Below the pieces are notes generated by a model that was not told the origin of the DNA, did no database searches, and saw nothing but the letters and a program-made list of their open reading frames with translations. The translations under genes and the position numbers were made by a program. Positions 19,953 to 31,566 of a stretch of 53,504 nt of DNA are shown one piece after another. Where the stretch lies: positions 1 to 53,504 of the forward strand of contig CANGWA010000002.1 in assembly GCA_947457335.1 (NCBI GenBank). Direction: 5' to 3'. Position 1 is the stretch's first letter, and every line of letters starts with the position of its first letter. The DNA comes from Sphingobacteriaceae bacterium (GTDB lineage: Bacteria > Bacteroidota > Bacteroidia > B-17B0 > Aurantibacillaceae).

Positions 19953-20985
19953 AGAGTTTTAATAGATTATTCACCCAGCTTTCGGGTGTAATTGTTTTAG
20001 ACAGACGATTGCTTTGTTGCGCCATCGTCGTTAATTGGAGTTGGTTGGCCTCCATCATTTGCCGCATTGCTTTTTCAAGAGCTCCAATGTCGTTGGGTCG
20101 AATGAGGTATCCATTTTTCCCATTGATTACAAACGCATCAGCAGCACCAACAGCATCCGTAGTAATTATCGGGAATCCCGCCGCCGCATATTCTTGAATC
20201 ACTACACCCCAAGGCTCGAATAGACTGGGGAGTACAAACACGCCCGTTTCCTGGATGATGTCACCAAGTTGCTGCGGCTGAACAAATCCCAAATGTTTGA
20301 TCGCGGGATGTTGAACTGGTGCCATGTCGCCTTTACCAATACACCAAAGCTCCCAATCGCCGCCAACAGTTTCATGCAGCTTGACAAACGTTTGCCAAAG
20401 GTGTTGAATTCCTTTTTCAGACGCATAGCGGCCAGCAAACAAAAACCGTTTAGGAAACTGCCGCTCTTTTTTTTCTTTATTCCTTTGATAGTAGGTGTCG
20501 AACAAATTCAAGTCACAACAATAAGCTCCCGTGGCAACTTGGTTATTAGAAAAGCCGAGTTGTTTTGCGAAACGCGCTTGCCTATCCCCTGGAACAAACG
20601 CTCCGTATACGTATGGTTTTAGGCGCCATTTGAAATAAAGTGCACCGGCTAATTGACGCACAGAACCGTTGTGTTGATTATCGAAACCAATCACCGTTTT
20701 AATCTTTTTGAACCGTCTGATAATGGCCAGGTATGGCTTGTAAGCCCATCCTCCCAAGTAAATGGCATCTGGATTAAATCCAATGCACGTCGTCATCAAC
20801 GCCTCTGCCGAGAGCATCTCGCGATTCAAGACAGAAACATTGGGATGGGTTTCAAAATCAAAGGGAGCAACCGCATTTATTTTTTTAGAAATAACTAGGA
20901 CGGTCGCTTGGCGACTACTCGCCAGTAGATTTAGCGCGTTGAGAAAATATCCTGCCAATTCTTCGTATAGTACAAGCACCCGCAT
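19939..20985 (-). CDS. Glycosyltransferase family 4-like
   Basis: RFLFAGRYASEKGIQHLWQTF...GVFVLPSLFEPWGVVIQEYAAAGFPIITTDAVGAAD. Confidence 0.88.
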   Translation of the reverse strand: MRVLVLYEELAGYFLNALNLLASSRQATVLVISKKINAVAPFDFETHPNVSVLNREMLSAEALMTTCIGFNPDAIYLGGWAYKPYLAIIRRFKKIKTVIGFDNQHNGSVRQLAGALYFKWRLKPYVYGAFVPGDRQARFAKQLGFSNNQVATGAYCCDLNLFDTYYQRNKEKKERQFPKRFLFAGRYASEKGIQHLWQTFVKLHETVGGDWELWCIGKGDMAPVQHPAIKHLGFVQPQQLGDIIQETGVFVLPSLFEPWGVVIQEYAAAGFPIITTDAVGAADAFVINGKNGYLIRPNDIGALEKAMRQMMEANQLQLTTMAQQSNRLSKTITPESWVNNLLKLYEYP

Positions 20986-21000
20986 CTTATCTTTTGTACC

Positions 21001-21023
21001 TTTAGCTCTTCAAAAGAGCTAAA
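21001..21023. repeat. Perfect 10-bp hairpin in divergent promoter region
   Basis: TTTAGCTCTT-CAA-AAGAGCTAAA. Confidence 0.75.
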
Positions 21024-21036
21024 TTTACTAATTATT

Positions 21037-21996
21037 ATGGCACTTTCCTTTGCTTTATACGCGCCATGGATGGAAGATCAAGTGATTACCATGTTTTGCG
21101 AAGAATACGGCAATCAGCCCCAGCAATTTCGTGACTATTACAAGGCCTTCTATGCCACCTACCAGGCAAATAAAGCCAAGCGATTTGTGATACTGGACAA
21201 TCAAACGGTTGCTGGTTTTGTGTCCTTTAGTTATTGGCCATACAAGATTGACCAACAGCCTGTGCAATCCTATCAGTGCGGGAACGTTATCATCAACAAA
21301 AACTACCGTGGCAAGGGGCTATATAATCAACTACTCAATTATGTAAATGAACATGCCCACGAGCATGGTATGGATTTTATAATTGGATTTCCAATTAAGG
21401 AAATATTGAAACTTTATTTAAAAAGCAATTGGAAAAACCCAATGAACTTGAATTGGTATGTTTCCGTGTTAAATCCACTTGGAAAAGCTTTTCCTGTATC
21501 CGAGACCTCTCTTAATAAAAGATTTCTAACTGAAAAAAAACAGCCCTCCTCTAAAAACAGTGGGCGTATTACGCTGGACGTGACACCTGCATTTTATGCT
21601 TGGAACAAGGCCTACAACAATCTATCGCAACACTTTTACTTTTGTGTGGACAATGGAACAACGTTTGTAGAATTTGGATTGAAGCTGAATAAAAGAAAAT
21701 ACCTTAACGAATTAGTAATTGGTGAAATCAACACCAACACCACTGATCCCTCTATACTCAACAACGCGCTTGGGAAGCTAAAAGCTAAATGCCGATGGAT
21801 TCCCGGCATATCAATGCTCAGCTGTTGCTTGAATGACCAACAAATTAACGCAACGCTGATTGCCTTGCAAAAAAAGGGCTTCAAGAAAATTAACAGGGAT
21901 ATTAAATTTATCGTCAACCCGCTTAACTACTCTCCTGAGTTAATTTGTGATCCCTCTGCTTGGGAATTGTACCGAAGAGACATTGATACCTGGTAG
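21037..21996 (+). CDS. GNAT-like N-acetyltransferase
   Basis: CGNVIINKNYRGKGLYNQLLNYVNEHAHEHGMDFIIGFP acetyl-CoA-binding motif. Confidence 0.75.
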   Translation: MALSFALYAPWMEDQVITMFCEEYGNQPQQFRDYYKAFYATYQANKAKRFVILDNQTVAGFVSFSYWPYKIDQQPVQSYQCGNVIINKNYRGKGLYNQLLNYVNEHAHEHGMDFIIGFPIKEILKLYLKSNWKNPMNLNWYVSVLNPLGKAFPVSETSLNKRFLTEKKQPSSKNSGRITLDVTPAFYAWNKAYNNLSQHFYFCVDNGTTFVEFGLKLNKRKYLNELVIGEINTNTTDPSILNNALGKLKAKCRWIPGISMLSCCLNDQQINATLIALQKKGFKKINRDIKFIVNPLNYSPELICDPSAWELYRRDIDTW

Positions 21997-22001
21997 TTAC
22001 T

Positions 22002-22847
22002 GTGGCCAATATTGCAATTTTAATAAAACGTTTGCTTGGCTCTGTTCTATACAGAGCGGGGGATTTAAATTATTCCAATAACGAGCTGTTGGTGGTGAAT
22101 TATCATAGTACCCCAAAAAAGTTTATCCCTGACTTCACTGCGCAAGTTGCTTTTTTTGAAAAGCATTTTGATATCCTGCATCCCAACGACCTCACGAATT
22201 ATTTCTCTGGCGAACTGCCTGTGGGAAAAAAACCGCGCCTTCTTTTTACGTTTGATGACGGACTATTAAATAACCTTCATGCAGCGCAAGTGCTGGAGGA
22301 GCGTGGACACCGAGGGTTTTTTTTTATTGTGCCCTCTTTTGTCAATGCCCCACCATCAGAACAAAAGGACTTCTACCTACAATTCATCCGGCCCGTTATT
22401 GACAACTCGATTGATGAATTAGAAGAAGATTTCACGGCGATGTCGTGGTCACAATTGCAAGAACTCCTTTCCAAACAGCACAGCGTTGGTTGTCACACCA
22501 TGACCCACACCATGACTGCAGAGGATCAGGATGAAAAAAGTGCAGAAGAAATTGTTTACAGCAAACAATATCTGGCCTCCGTTTTAAACACCACTATTGA
22601 TGCTTTTTGTAGCATTAACAACACGTTGTTTTCTGTAAACACTAAACAAAAAGCAATGATTGCATCTCACTACCGTTTTCACTTCACCACTTTACCAGGA
22701 TTAAACTGTGAGGAGGCCAATCCCCATTTCATCCTCCGAAGAAACATAGAGTGTTACTGGCCAAAGGGACAAGTGCTTTTTGCAATGGGTAAAATGGATT
22801 TAAAGCGGTGGGCAACAAGAAGAGATGCTTATCGGCGAATGCGTTAA
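22002..22847 (+). CDS. Polysaccharide deacetylase family protein
   Basis: LLFTFDDGLLNNLHAAQVLEERGHRGFFFIVPSF ... SVGCHTMTHTMT; NodB-like TFDDG and HxxxT motifs. GTG start. Confidence 0.85.
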   Translation: MANIAILIKRLLGSVLYRAGDLNYSNNELLVVNYHSTPKKFIPDFTAQVAFFEKHFDILHPNDLTNYFSGELPVGKKPRLLFTFDDGLLNNLHAAQVLEERGHRGFFFIVPSFVNAPPSEQKDFYLQFIRPVIDNSIDELEEDFTAMSWSQLQELLSKQHSVGCHTMTHTMTAEDQDEKSAEEIVYSKQYLASVLNTTIDAFCSINNTLFSVNTKQKAMIASHYRFHFTTLPGLNCEEANPHFILRRNIECYWPKGQVLFAMGKMDLKRWATRRDAYRRMR

Positions 22848-23863
22848 ATAATATTCACTTCGCGTTCTAACTCCACGCCGAATTTTTCATGCACCGTTTT
22901 AAGCACGTGGGTCGAAAGATCAAATACGTCCTGCCCGCTACACCCTGCTTTATTTACCAAAACCAAGGCCTGTTTATCGTGTACGGCTGCTCCATTATGG
23001 AGGTGCCCCTTCAATCCACATTGTTCAATTAACCAACCCGCAGCTAATTTATAATGGCCATTTTCGAGTGGATACCCTACCAAATCGGGGTAGTGTGTCT
23101 TGAGTGATGTGTACTGATCTGCTGGCACTTCAGGGTTTTTGAAAAAACTACCAGCATTGCCCATTTCGGCGGGGTCGGGGAGCTTGCTGCGGCGGATGCG
23201 AATCACCGCATCTGAAACATCCCTTATACCAGGGCTGGTTATGCCCATTGCTTGCAATTCATTTTGAATCGCCCCATATGTGGTACTCAATTGATGCCGC
23301 TCACTCAATTCAAAAGTCACCGAGGTAATAAAATATTGGTCCTTGAACTTTCTTTTAAAAACACTTTCGCGGTAGCCGAATTCACAGGCTTCGCGGTTAA
23401 AAACCCGCTTCTCCCCTGTAACCATGTGAAGTGCTTCCAGTGAAACAAAAACATCCTTTATCTCCACACCATAGGCACCAATGTTCTGCATGGGCGAAGC
23501 ACCCACGCACCCCGGAATCAAGGACAAATTCTCTAATCCCCCAAGGCCCTTCGCAATGGTCCACATGACAAAATCATGCCATACTTCGCCAGCAGCGGCT
23601 TTGACATGGACGGTTGAATCCTCCTTCTTTACAATCTCAATACCTTTAATGGTGTTTCGGATAACCATGCCCTTAAAGTCTCTGGTGAGTAACACATTAC
23701 TGCCTCCTCCCAGAATCAAATGTCTCTGCGTTTGATAAATGCCGTTCTCTAATAATTCAATAAAATCCGTTTCGCTGGTGATTTCTGTGAAGTAGTCACA
23801 ATAAACCTCCATACCAAACGTATTAAAGGGTTTTAAACTGATGTGTTCTTTTATTGCGGGCAT
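22844..23863 (-). CDS. murB: UDP-N-acetylmuramate dehydrogenase
   Basis: FNTFGMEVYCDYF...LGGGSNVLLTRDFKGMVIRN...GVEIKDVFVSLEA...GNAGSFFKNP. Confidence 0.94.
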   Translation of the reverse strand: MPAIKEHISLKPFNTFGMEVYCDYFTEITSETDFIELLENGIYQTQRHLILGGGSNVLLTRDFKGMVIRNTIKGIEIVKKEDSTVHVKAAAGEVWHDFVMWTIAKGLGGLENLSLIPGCVGASPMQNIGAYGVEIKDVFVSLEALHMVTGEKRVFNREACEFGYRESVFKRKFKDQYFITSVTFELSERHQLSTTYGAIQNELQAMGITSPGIRDVSDAVIRIRRSKLPDPAEMGNAGSFFKNPEVPADQYTSLKTHYPDLVGYPLENGHYKLAAGWLIEQCGLKGHLHNGAAVHDKQALVLVNKAGCSGQDVFDLSTHVLKTVHEKFGVELEREVNII

Positions 23864-23927
23864 GTGGCTAATTTACCCAATATAGAGGCGCTTTATCTCT
23901 ATCTTTATAGCAATTTCAACAAAGTTT

Positions 23928-25061
23928 GTGTTTAAAAACAAAACAGCAATTGTCAGTGTAATCAACGACCTGGTCACCGACCAGCGGGTTTACAGGACCT
24001 GCGAGGTTTTGCACGAATTGGGATACGACATTACAGTAGTTGGTCGGCAACTTAGTTCCTCTCCACCTCTGCCTCAATGGGCTTGGAAGGCTCACCGCAT
24101 GCGCCTTTTGTTCACCAAAGGCCCTCTTTTTTACCTGTTCTTTAATGTGCGCCTGTTCTTTTTCCTACTGACGCGAAAAAGAGCCTTACTAATCGCCAAC
24201 GACCTGGACACACTGTTACCCAATTATCTTGTGGCCAAACTAAAACGTGCCCCCCTCGTTTACGATAGCCACGAATTGTTTTGCGATGTGCCGGAACTGC
24301 TAAACAATCCACTAAAGCGACGCATCTGGCAGTGGCTAGAGAAGCAACTCGTGCCGCATGTTCACCACTGCATCACTGTAAACGAAAGTATTGCCACCCT
24401 ATTTCACGCCCGTTATCACGTACCATTTCATGTGGTTAGAAACGTTAGTAATGCCCCTGAACAGATCGTGCCGCCCGATAAAGCTTCGCTAGGTTTTGCA
24501 GCGGAATGGCCCCTACTTATTTTACAAGGAGCAGGAATAAACGTAGGAAGAGGCGCCGAGGAACTCATACTCGCCATGCACCATGTAGCGGCAGGCCTAC
24601 TCATCATTGGTGGAGGAGATGTCTGGCACGCGCTTGAAGCCCTCATCCAAAAGGAAAGATTATCGCATAAAATCAAAATGATTCGTCGCCTTCCTCGGCA
24701 CGAATTGTTCGGATATACCCGTTTAGCGGCTGTGGGACTAAGTATAGATAAGCCCATTGCGCTGAATTATGAACTAAGTCTGCCAAATAAGTTGTTTGAT
24801 TACATACAAGCGGGAACGCCCGTTTTAGCAAGTAACATGGTAGAGGTCGCAAAAATCGTCAACGGCTATGGGGTTGGAAGGTGCATTGATCAAGTAAATC
24901 CCGAAACCATCGCTAATGCCCTTCATGAAATGTTGCAACCCGAAAATCAAGCGCGCTATCGCGCAGCATGCGAAAAAGCCGCCGTTTCACTCAACTGGAA
25001 TCAGGAAAAATACGCGCTAAAAGAAGTGCTATTAAAGGCCGTTGAAGCGCCTTCTTTTTAG
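23928..25061 (+). CDS. Glycosyltransferase
   Basis: [14 protein letters not shown]...GIGRG-like [19 protein letters not shown]...[28 protein letters not shown] start. Confidence 0.85.
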   Translation: MFKNKTAIVSVINDLVTDQRVYRTCEVLHELGYDITVVGRQLSSSPPLPQWAWKAHRMRLLFTKGPLFYLFFNVRLFFFLLTRKRALLIANDLDTLLPNYLVAKLKRAPLVYDSHELFCDVPELLNNPLKRRIWQWLEKQLVPHVHHCITVNESIATLFHARYHVPFHVVRNVSNAPEQIVPPDKASLGFAAEWPLLILQGAGINVGRGAEELILAMHHVAAGLLIIGGGDVWHALEALIQKERLSHKIKMIRRLPRHELFGYTRLAAVGLSIDKPIALNYELSLPNKLFDYIQAGTPVLASNMVEVAKIVNGYGVGRCIDQVNPETIANALHEMLQPENQARYRAACEKAAVSLNWNQEKYALKEVLLKAVEAPSF

Positions 25062-25069
25062 TAATTTTG
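25042..25069 (+). promoter_or_regulatory. Candidate internal promoter (TTG-N17-TAATTTTG) for lpxD
   Basis: Lies in the 3' end of the preceding glycosyltransferase gene, 11 nt before the lpxD ATG. Confidence 0.4.
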
Positions 25070-25080
25070 GAGCCACACCT

Positions 25081-26121
25081 ATGCAGTTCACAGCACAACA
25101 AATTTCCGCAATGCTCAACGGCACCGTTGAGGGTGACGAAAATGCCGCCGTTAATGGCGTTGCCAAAATAGAAGAAGGCTCTCCTGGAAAGCTTGCTTTC
25201 CTTGCTAATCCAGCCTATACAAACTATATCTATACTACCGACGCCACCATCGTCCTGGTAAATGAATCCTTCAAAGCAGAAAAACCGCTTAAGTCCACTT
25301 GCACCCTTATTCGCGTTGCCAATGCTTATGAGGCATTTGCTAAACTGTTGCAAGCATATCAGCAGTTAAAGGGGCATAAATCGGGCATTGAACAACCATC
25401 CCATATTTCCACCAGTGCCACTATTGGTGAAAACTGCTACGTTGGCGCATTTGCCTACGTGGGCAACGGTGCAAGGATTGGTAACAATGTGAAAATCTAT
25501 CCTCATGTTTATATCGGCGATAATGCCGTAGTGGGGGATAACACCACTTTGTACTCAGGAGTAAAGGTTTACCACGAATGTATCATTGGCAACGACTGCA
25601 CCATTCACGCCAATACAGTTGTTGGCAGCGACGGTTTTGGCTTTGCGCCAAACTCAGAGGGACAAGCATTTGTGAAAGTGCCTCAAATTGGAAACGTTGT
25701 CATTGAAGACAACGTGGAAGTGGGATCAAACACTTCTATTGACCGTGCCACCATGGGCTCAACCGTTTTGAAAAAAGGCGTGAAACTCGACAATCTTGTT
25801 CAAATTGCCCACAACGTAGTAGTGGGCGAAAATACGGTCATTGCCGGACTAACTGGCGTGGCGGGCTCTAGCAAAGTCGGTAAAAACTGTATGATTGGCG
25901 CACAAGTTGGCGTAGCTGGACATTTGAGAATTGCCGACAACGTAAAAGTTGCGGGACAGTCGGGCGTAGGCAGCCACATAGAAAAAGAAGGTGAAATTGT
26001 GCAAGGATCCCCAGCTATTAGTATCGGCGACTTCCGCCGTTCATATGTGCTGTTCAGGAATCTTCCAAAAATGAATGACCGCCTCTCTGAACTTTCACGC
26101 AACCAAAAAAACGCGCAATGA
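25081..26121 (+). CDS. lpxD: UDP-3-O-acylglucosamine N-acyltransferase
   Basis: Hexapeptide repeats; [12 protein letters not shown]...[48 protein letters not shown]. Confidence 0.94.
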   Translation: MQFTAQQISAMLNGTVEGDENAAVNGVAKIEEGSPGKLAFLANPAYTNYIYTTDATIVLVNESFKAEKPLKSTCTLIRVANAYEAFAKLLQAYQQLKGHKSGIEQPSHISTSATIGENCYVGAFAYVGNGARIGNNVKIYPHVYIGDNAVVGDNTTLYSGVKVYHECIIGNDCTIHANTVVGSDGFGFAPNSEGQAFVKVPQIGNVVIEDNVEVGSNTSIDRATMGSTVLKKGVKLDNLVQIAHNVVVGENTVIAGLTGVAGSSKVGKNCMIGAQVGVAGHLRIADNVKVAGQSGVGSHIEKEGEIVQGSPAISIGDFRRSYVLFRNLPKMNDRLSELSRNQKNAQ

Positions 26122-26834
26122 AGACCGATATCCTAGCGATTGGTGTACACCCCGATGATGTTGAATTGAGTTGTAGCGGCACCCTTGCAAAGCACATTGC
26201 CGAAGGTAAAAACGTTGTTGTCCTCGATCTTACCCGTGGTGAACTCGGCACGAGGGGTAACGCTACCTTACGTACAGAAGAAGCCATGCAGGCCGCTAAA
26301 ATACTTGGCATTGCTCACCGCGAACAATTGGACTTAAAAGATGGTTTTTTTCAAAACAACGAAGACAGCCTAAAAGCCATCGTTACTCAGATTCGTCGTT
26401 TTCAACCAGAAATTGTTCTTTGCAATGCGATAAGCGATCGGCATCCTGATCACGGGCGATCGGCACAATTGGAAGCAGACGCCTGTTTTTATAGCGGCCT
26501 TCGCCGAATTGAAACCGTTTACGCGGACGTGGCACAATCGGCTTGGCGACCAAAAGCAGTATATCACTACATACAAGATGAATTTCTCCACCCTGATTTT
26601 GTAATTGATGTGACGCCGTTTGTGGACATCAAGAAAAAAGCGATTCTCGCTTTTTCATCCCAATTCTATTCTCCCAATTCCGTTGAGCCAGCAACCCCTA
26701 TCTCTGGTGAGGAATTTCTTGAGGTTATTTATAGTAAAATGCGTGTTTGGGGAAGAGCCATCAACGCACCCTTCGCCGAAGGCTATCAAACCCGCCGATA
26801 CCCGGGAGTAAAAAGTTTTTTCGATCTTATTTAA
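26118..26834 (+). CDS. bshB1: Bacillithiol biosynthesis deacetylase BshB1-like
   Basis: [53 protein letters not shown]...[22 protein letters not shown]. Confidence 0.9.
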   Translation: MKTDILAIGVHPDDVELSCSGTLAKHIAEGKNVVVLDLTRGELGTRGNATLRTEEAMQAAKILGIAHREQLDLKDGFFQNNEDSLKAIVTQIRRFQPEIVLCNAISDRHPDHGRSAQLEADACFYSGLRRIETVYADVAQSAWRPKAVYHYIQDEFLHPDFVIDVTPFVDIKKKAILAFSSQFYSPNSVEPATPISGEEFLEVIYSKMRVWGRAINAPFAEGYQTRRYPGVKSFFDLI

Positions 26835-27624
26835 GGAAGGATAAAATCGCTTCGCAGACGATTGGCACTTTCTCCAGATTAAGGGTGTGCCCCGCTCCCT
26901 TTATGGCATTGAAAACAGCCCCGGGAATACTCTCAGCAACCGTTCTTCCCAATTCCAAAGGAAACAAGCGATCCATCTCCCCATGCAAAACCAAAACAGG
27001 TTTTTTAATCTGTGACAGTTTCTGCCGGTAATCTTCGCGTTCTTTTGTGGCGCGCATCAATTTAAACAACGCCTCGCTGCCAACGCTCATGTCGCGACGG
27101 TTTTGCTTCATTTGTTCAATTGGTATGATAGGATTTGCAAAGTACTGCTCGCTCAATACCATTGGCATCATGACGTCCAGCATCAATGAAAATCCACCTG
27201 TTTCAAGCGCCGACCACCACGATTTTTCCACGGCTTCATAATACGGTGTTTTATGTGCAATTCCCGACATCAGTACCGCCCTTTTTACCACCGCAGGATA
27301 ATTCACAAGCAGGTGCTGTGCGGCAATAGAACCATAAGAGAGTCCAACGACACACACTGGTTCTCCGCACACGTGCTTAATCAACCCCGCTACGTCAGCA
27401 GCGTGTTGATCAAAGTTGCGCCACTCCCCCTCCTTACTGCTTCGGCCTTGAAAAACAAAATCCATTAATACAATCCTGTACTTCTCCTGAAAAAAAGGCA
27501 CAAACATGCTCCAAGACAAGACCGACTGTGTGAGTCCATTCAAAAACACAACCGTCTCCGATGCCGCTGCATTTCCTGCAACTTCATAATAGATCGCTTT
27601 GCCGTCGTTTGTGTAATGAATCAT
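26827..27624 (-). CDS. Alpha/beta hydrolase
   Basis: VVFLNGLTQSVLSW...VCVVGLSYGSIAAQHLLVNYP nucleophile elbow; VLVLHGEMDRLFPLE; GAGHTLNLE. Confidence 0.9.
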   Translation of the reverse strand: MIHYTNDGKAIYYEVAGNAAASETVVFLNGLTQSVLSWSMFVPFFQEKYRIVLMDFVFQGRSSKEGEWRNFDQHAADVAGLIKHVCGEPVCVVGLSYGSIAAQHLLVNYPAVVKRAVLMSGIAHKTPYYEAVEKSWWSALETGGFSLMLDVMMPMVLSEQYFANPIIPIEQMKQNRRDMSVGSEALFKLMRATKEREDYRQKLSQIKKPVLVLHGEMDRLFPLELGRTVAESIPGAVFNAIKGAGHTLNLEKVPIVCEAILSFLK

Positions 27625-28520
27625 TAAACGTATTCCAAAATAGCGCCACTTTCAGTCACCTCCAGCTGCGCATGCTTTCCAAAATAAATGGCATTGTTCT
27701 CGTCAATGTGCCCAGCCGGGAAACCAAAACAAACAGGAAAGCTGTATTCTTCTATGGCGCTTCTGATAATCTGCTCAGCAGATTGACCAAATGGTACAGC
27801 ATTGTCCTTCATGTCCGACATTCCCCCAACAATCAACCCAGCAAGGTTTTTTAATTTGCCTGCGCGCTTCAACTGCAGCATCATGCGGTCGATGTGGTAC
27901 AAGTACTCGTCTAAATCCTCTATAAAAAGAAGTTTACCTCCCGTGTCCACATCCGAAACGCTTCCGCTCAAAGCATAAAGTAGTGATAAGTTGCCCCCCG
28001 TTACGATGGCCGTTGATCGCCCTGCGCGGTTTAGGGCATGGTGAGCAACGGGATAGCGCAGGGGCTCCCCTTGTAGGGCATTCAAAAGCGTTTCCACAGC
28101 CCCAGCGTGTTTGGTAAAATTTATGGGCATGGTGCAGTGCAGGGACGCCCAATTGAGTTGATGCAGGTGGCTGTGAAGGACCGTCACGTCACTATAACCA
28201 CAAATCCATTTAGGATACTGCCGCAAGACATCAAATTGAACGTTATCAATGATCCGAACGGTACCATATCCCCCTCTGACGATTAAAATGGCCTTGGCGG
28301 TTGGGTGCGAAAGCGCCCACTGAAAAGCAGCAGCGCGTTGAACATCGGTGCCAGCAAATTGATGGTGTGTGTCAAAAAGGCCGGGTGTAAAAAGGACCTC
28401 CAATCCCCGTGACTGCAAATATTCCACAGCAGGACGGAGCTCATCTGAGGAGATTTTTCGAGCAGTGGCAGCAAGGACCACCTGATCGCCCTTGACCAAA
28501 TATGGGGGAATATGCAGCAT
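27624..28520 (-). CDS. LD-carboxypeptidase (peptidase S66)
   Basis: YLVKGDQVVLAATARKISSDELRPAVEYLQSRGLEV...ILIVRGGYGTVRIIDNV...GYSDVTVLHSHL. Confidence 0.92.
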   Translation of the reverse strand: MLHIPPYLVKGDQVVLAATARKISSDELRPAVEYLQSRGLEVLFTPGLFDTHHQFAGTDVQRAAAFQWALSHPTAKAILIVRGGYGTVRIIDNVQFDVLRQYPKWICGYSDVTVLHSHLHQLNWASLHCTMPINFTKHAGAVETLLNALQGEPLRYPVAHHALNRAGRSTAIVTGGNLSLLYALSGSVSDVDTGGKLLFIEDLDEYLYHIDRMMLQLKRAGKLKNLAGLIVGGMSDMKDNAVPFGQSAEQIIRSAIEEYSFPVCFGFPAGHIDENNAIYFGKHAQLEVTESGAILEYV

Positions 28521-28566
28521 TCGTAAGTTTCCTTATAAAGGAGGCCCTGTTTTAAATGATATCGGC

Positions 28567-28574
28567 TACCTTTG
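28567..28574 (+). promoter_or_regulatory. Candidate -7 element TACCTTTG upstream of metG
   Basis: TAnnTTTG match; -33 element not clear. Confidence 0.4.
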
Positions 28575-28637
28575 TATAAAAGTAAGGAATTCAAACAATT
28601 GCTTTGCTAAGGTTGAATCCCCGAAAGGTTTTATTTT

Positions 28638-30677
28638 ATGAAAAAAGAATTTAAAAGAACGCTTGTTACTGCTGCATTACCATACGCTAACGGCCCAGTG
28701 CACATCGGTCACATTGCGGGTTGTTACTTGCCAAGCGATATTTATTGCAGGTTCTTAAGAGGAAAAGGGGCAGACGTGAAATTCATTTGTGGAAGCGATG
28801 AACACGGTGTACCAATTACTATAAAAGCTAAAAAGGAAAACACAACGCCACAAGCGGTAGTAGACAAGTACCACAAAATGATGGGGGATGCGTTCAAAGA
28901 ATTTGGGATTTCTTTTGATGTTTACTCCAGAACGTCTTCTAAAATACATGCAGAAACCGCAAGCGCTATCTTCCGCGAACTATACGATAAAGGCATTTTT
29001 ACTGAAAAAGAAACTGAACAGTACTATGATGAAACTGCCAAGCAATTTTTAGCCGACCGTTACATTACTGGCACTTGTCCCCGCTGCAGCAACCCCAACG
29101 CCTATGGTGATCAATGTGAAAAGTGCGGTTCATCACTCAACGCCACTGACCTCATTCAACCAAAATCGGCATTGTCTGGTAGCACCCCTGTATTGCGCAA
29201 GACCAAGAATTGGTTTCTGCCCTTAGACCAGTTGCAGCCTAAGATCAAGGCCTATATTAGTAGTCACAAGGAATGGAAACCCAACGTATATGGCCAATGC
29301 ATGAGCTGGATGGAAAGTGGAGAGGGTTTACAGCCACGCGCAATGACCCGTGATTTGGATTGGGGCATTCCTGTGCCTGTTGAGGGCGCTAATGGAAAAG
29401 TACTATACGTTTGGTTCGACGCCCCTATTGGCTACATCTCTGCCACTAAGGAATTATTACCCGATACTTGGGAACAGTATTGGAAAAGTGACGATTCACG
29501 CCTCATTCATTTTATCGGTAAAGACAATATCGTCTTCCATTGCATTATTTTCCCAAGTGTTTTAATGGAACATGGCGGTTTTGTGCTACCCGATAACGTG
29601 CCCGCCAATGAATTCCTCAATCTTGAAGGGGATAAAATTTCAACCTCTCGCAATTGGGCCGTGTGGCTGCACGAATACCTTGAAGACTTTAAAGGTAAAC
29701 AAGATGTTTTACGTTATGTGCTCTGTGCGAATGCGCCAGAGACCAAGGACAATGATTTTACGTGGAAAGATTTTCAAACCCGGAACAACAGTGAACTCGT
29801 GGCCATATTTGGCAACTTTGTCAACCGCGCCCTTGTGCTGACTCACAAATTTTACAACGGCAGCGTACCTTCTGCCGACATTTACACCAAGGAAGATTTG
29901 CTCGTTTTAGAGGAATTGGCGGGGGCTCCTGATAAAATTGCAGCCTCAATTGAGCAATTTCGTTTTAGAGAGGCATTAAGCGAGTTGATGAACGTTGCAC
30001 GGTTGGGCAACAAATATTTGGCCGATACTGAGCCGTGGAAATTAATTAAAACCGATCCCGCACGTGTAAATACCATCATGAATGTGGCGCTACAGATTTG
30101 TGCCAACCTCGCCCTACTCTGTGAACCGTTTTTACCATTTACTGCCAAGAAACTCGCAGGCATGCTCAATTTATCGGCATTGTCGTGGAACGATGCCACT
30201 AAAACCGACAATTTAAGCGCGGGGCACACAATAAATAAGGAAGAGCTGCTGTTTGAAAAAATAGAAGATGCTGCCGTGGAAACACAAATCGCTAAACTTA
30301 AAAAACCGGAGCCTATTGCAGAACCAACAACTAGCAAACCGGTTAAAGAAGCAACAACGTTTGACGAGTTTAGCAAAATGGACATTCGCACTGCCACTAT
30401 TTTAGAAGCAGCGGTTGTTCCAAAAACCGACAAACTACTAAAACTGCTCTTGGATACCGGGGTGGACCAACGCACCGTAGTGAGTGGTATTGCACAATAT
30501 TACAAGCCTGAAAACATCATCGGACAAAAAGTTTGTTTACTCGCCAACCTTGAACCAAGAAAAATAAAAGGGATTGAGAGCAAGGGAATGATCTTAATGG
30601 CAGAAAATGAAAAAGGAGAGCTATGCTTCGTTTCACCTATAACAACCGATTTCTCGAATGGGTCAATGGTTAAATAA
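28638..30677 (+). CDS. metG: Methionine--tRNA ligase with C-terminal tRNA-binding domain
   Basis: [26 protein letters not shown]...[10 protein letters not shown] (KMSKS variant); C-terminal [17 protein letters not shown] Trbp111-like domain. Confidence 0.96.
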   Translation: MKKEFKRTLVTAALPYANGPVHIGHIAGCYLPSDIYCRFLRGKGADVKFICGSDEHGVPITIKAKKENTTPQAVVDKYHKMMGDAFKEFGISFDVYSRTSSKIHAETASAIFRELYDKGIFTEKETEQYYDETAKQFLADRYITGTCPRCSNPNAYGDQCEKCGSSLNATDLIQPKSALSGSTPVLRKTKNWFLPLDQLQPKIKAYISSHKEWKPNVYGQCMSWMESGEGLQPRAMTRDLDWGIPVPVEGANGKVLYVWFDAPIGYISATKELLPDTWEQYWKSDDSRLIHFIGKDNIVFHCIIFPSVLMEHGGFVLPDNVPANEFLNLEGDKISTSRNWAVWLHEYLEDFKGKQDVLRYVLCANAPETKDNDFTWKDFQTRNNSELVAIFGNFVNRALVLTHKFYNGSVPSADIYTKEDLLVLEELAGAPDKIAASIEQFRFREALSELMNVARLGNKYLADTEPWKLIKTDPARVNTIMNVALQICANLALLCEPFLPFTAKKLAGMLNLSALSWNDATKTDNLSAGHTINKEELLFEKIEDAAVETQIAKLKKPEPIAEPTTSKPVKEATTFDEFSKMDIRTATILEAAVVPKTDKLLKLLLDTGVDQRTVVSGIAQYYKPENIIGQKVCLLANLEPRKIKGIESKGMILMAENEKGELCFVSPITTDFSNGSMVK

Positions 30678-31566
30678 TTTTTTGGCCCTAGCACTACTGA
30701 TGACGCTTGTGCCAGAGTTAAAGGCACAATCACCCACTATAAAAACCCGTGAATCGGATTATAAGGACGCCGATCAGTTTGCGCACTTCGGCCGTAGAAG
30801 AAAGGCTGTATCCGCTTGGCAAGTCCACCAATTGCACAATGGTGCACTGGTTATAAAATTGCGCACCAATGCAACTGCAATTAATCAATTGCGAAAAGAG
30901 GGACAAATTGCCCTAGCGGATCAAAAAATGCTTGAAACCGCTGCCATGAACAAAAACCTCATGGACGCGTTTATAAAACACTACCGGTTCAGTAAAGTCT
31001 ATTTTATCTACAGCCACTCCAGTGATTCGTTATTCCATGGTGTTCGCGAAGGTATTTTTCTTGATTCTACGTTAACCGTAAACAAGTCTATAGTTATGCC
31101 AGAAGCCTTTTACCTGGTGGCAGAAACCGATCGCATTTATAATTCCGCCATCGGTTTCGTGCCCGAAAGATTGGCTCCTTCGCAAGTTGAAAGGGGCAAT
31201 CCAACTGGTGGCGACGCCTTAATCGTTATTAAAAATAAATACGGACATCAACTAAAAAGGCCTTTTCCTATTTCAGCTGGCGAATCCGTTGTCATTAAAA
31301 AAGTTCCTCCAGAATTAAAAATGAACCTCTTTGGCGCAACCGTAAGCTTTAATGTTGGTGTGGCTAACAAATTGGCTGGCGAAGAGACCTACTCTGTTTT
31401 CAACGGCAATAAAATAAAATTACAGCTGTCAAAACTATACTCTCCGTTGGTGTTAGAGTCCATCGTGAACATGTTCAACGATGAACTCAACACCTACTAT
31501 AACAAATGCTCGCCTCCTCCCGAAACATCTCCGCTTTATTCAGAGATGCAGCCCTTTTTTTACTGA
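30658..31566 (+). CDS. Hypothetical exported protein
   Basis: Signal peptide [24 protein letters not shown]; overlaps the metG 3' end by 20 nt. Confidence 0.7.
   Translation: MGQWLNNFLALALLMTLVPELKAQSPTIKTRESDYKDADQFAHFGRRRKAVSAWQVHQLHNGALVIKLRTNATAINQLRKEGQIALADQKMLETAAMNKNLMDAFIKHYRFSKVYFIYSHSSDSLFHGVREGIFLDSTLTVNKSIVMPEAFYLVAETDRIYNSAIGFVPERLAPSQVERGNPTGGDALIVIKNKYGHQLKRPFPISAGESVVIKKVPPELKMNLFGATVSFNVGVANKLAGEETYSVFNGNKIKLQLSKLYSPLVLESIVNMFNDELNTYYNKCSPPPETSPLYSEMQPFFY

Noticed and set aside
29882-30475. 197-aa minus-strand ORF inside metG
   Set aside because: Low-complexity Ser-rich antisense translation; no motif.
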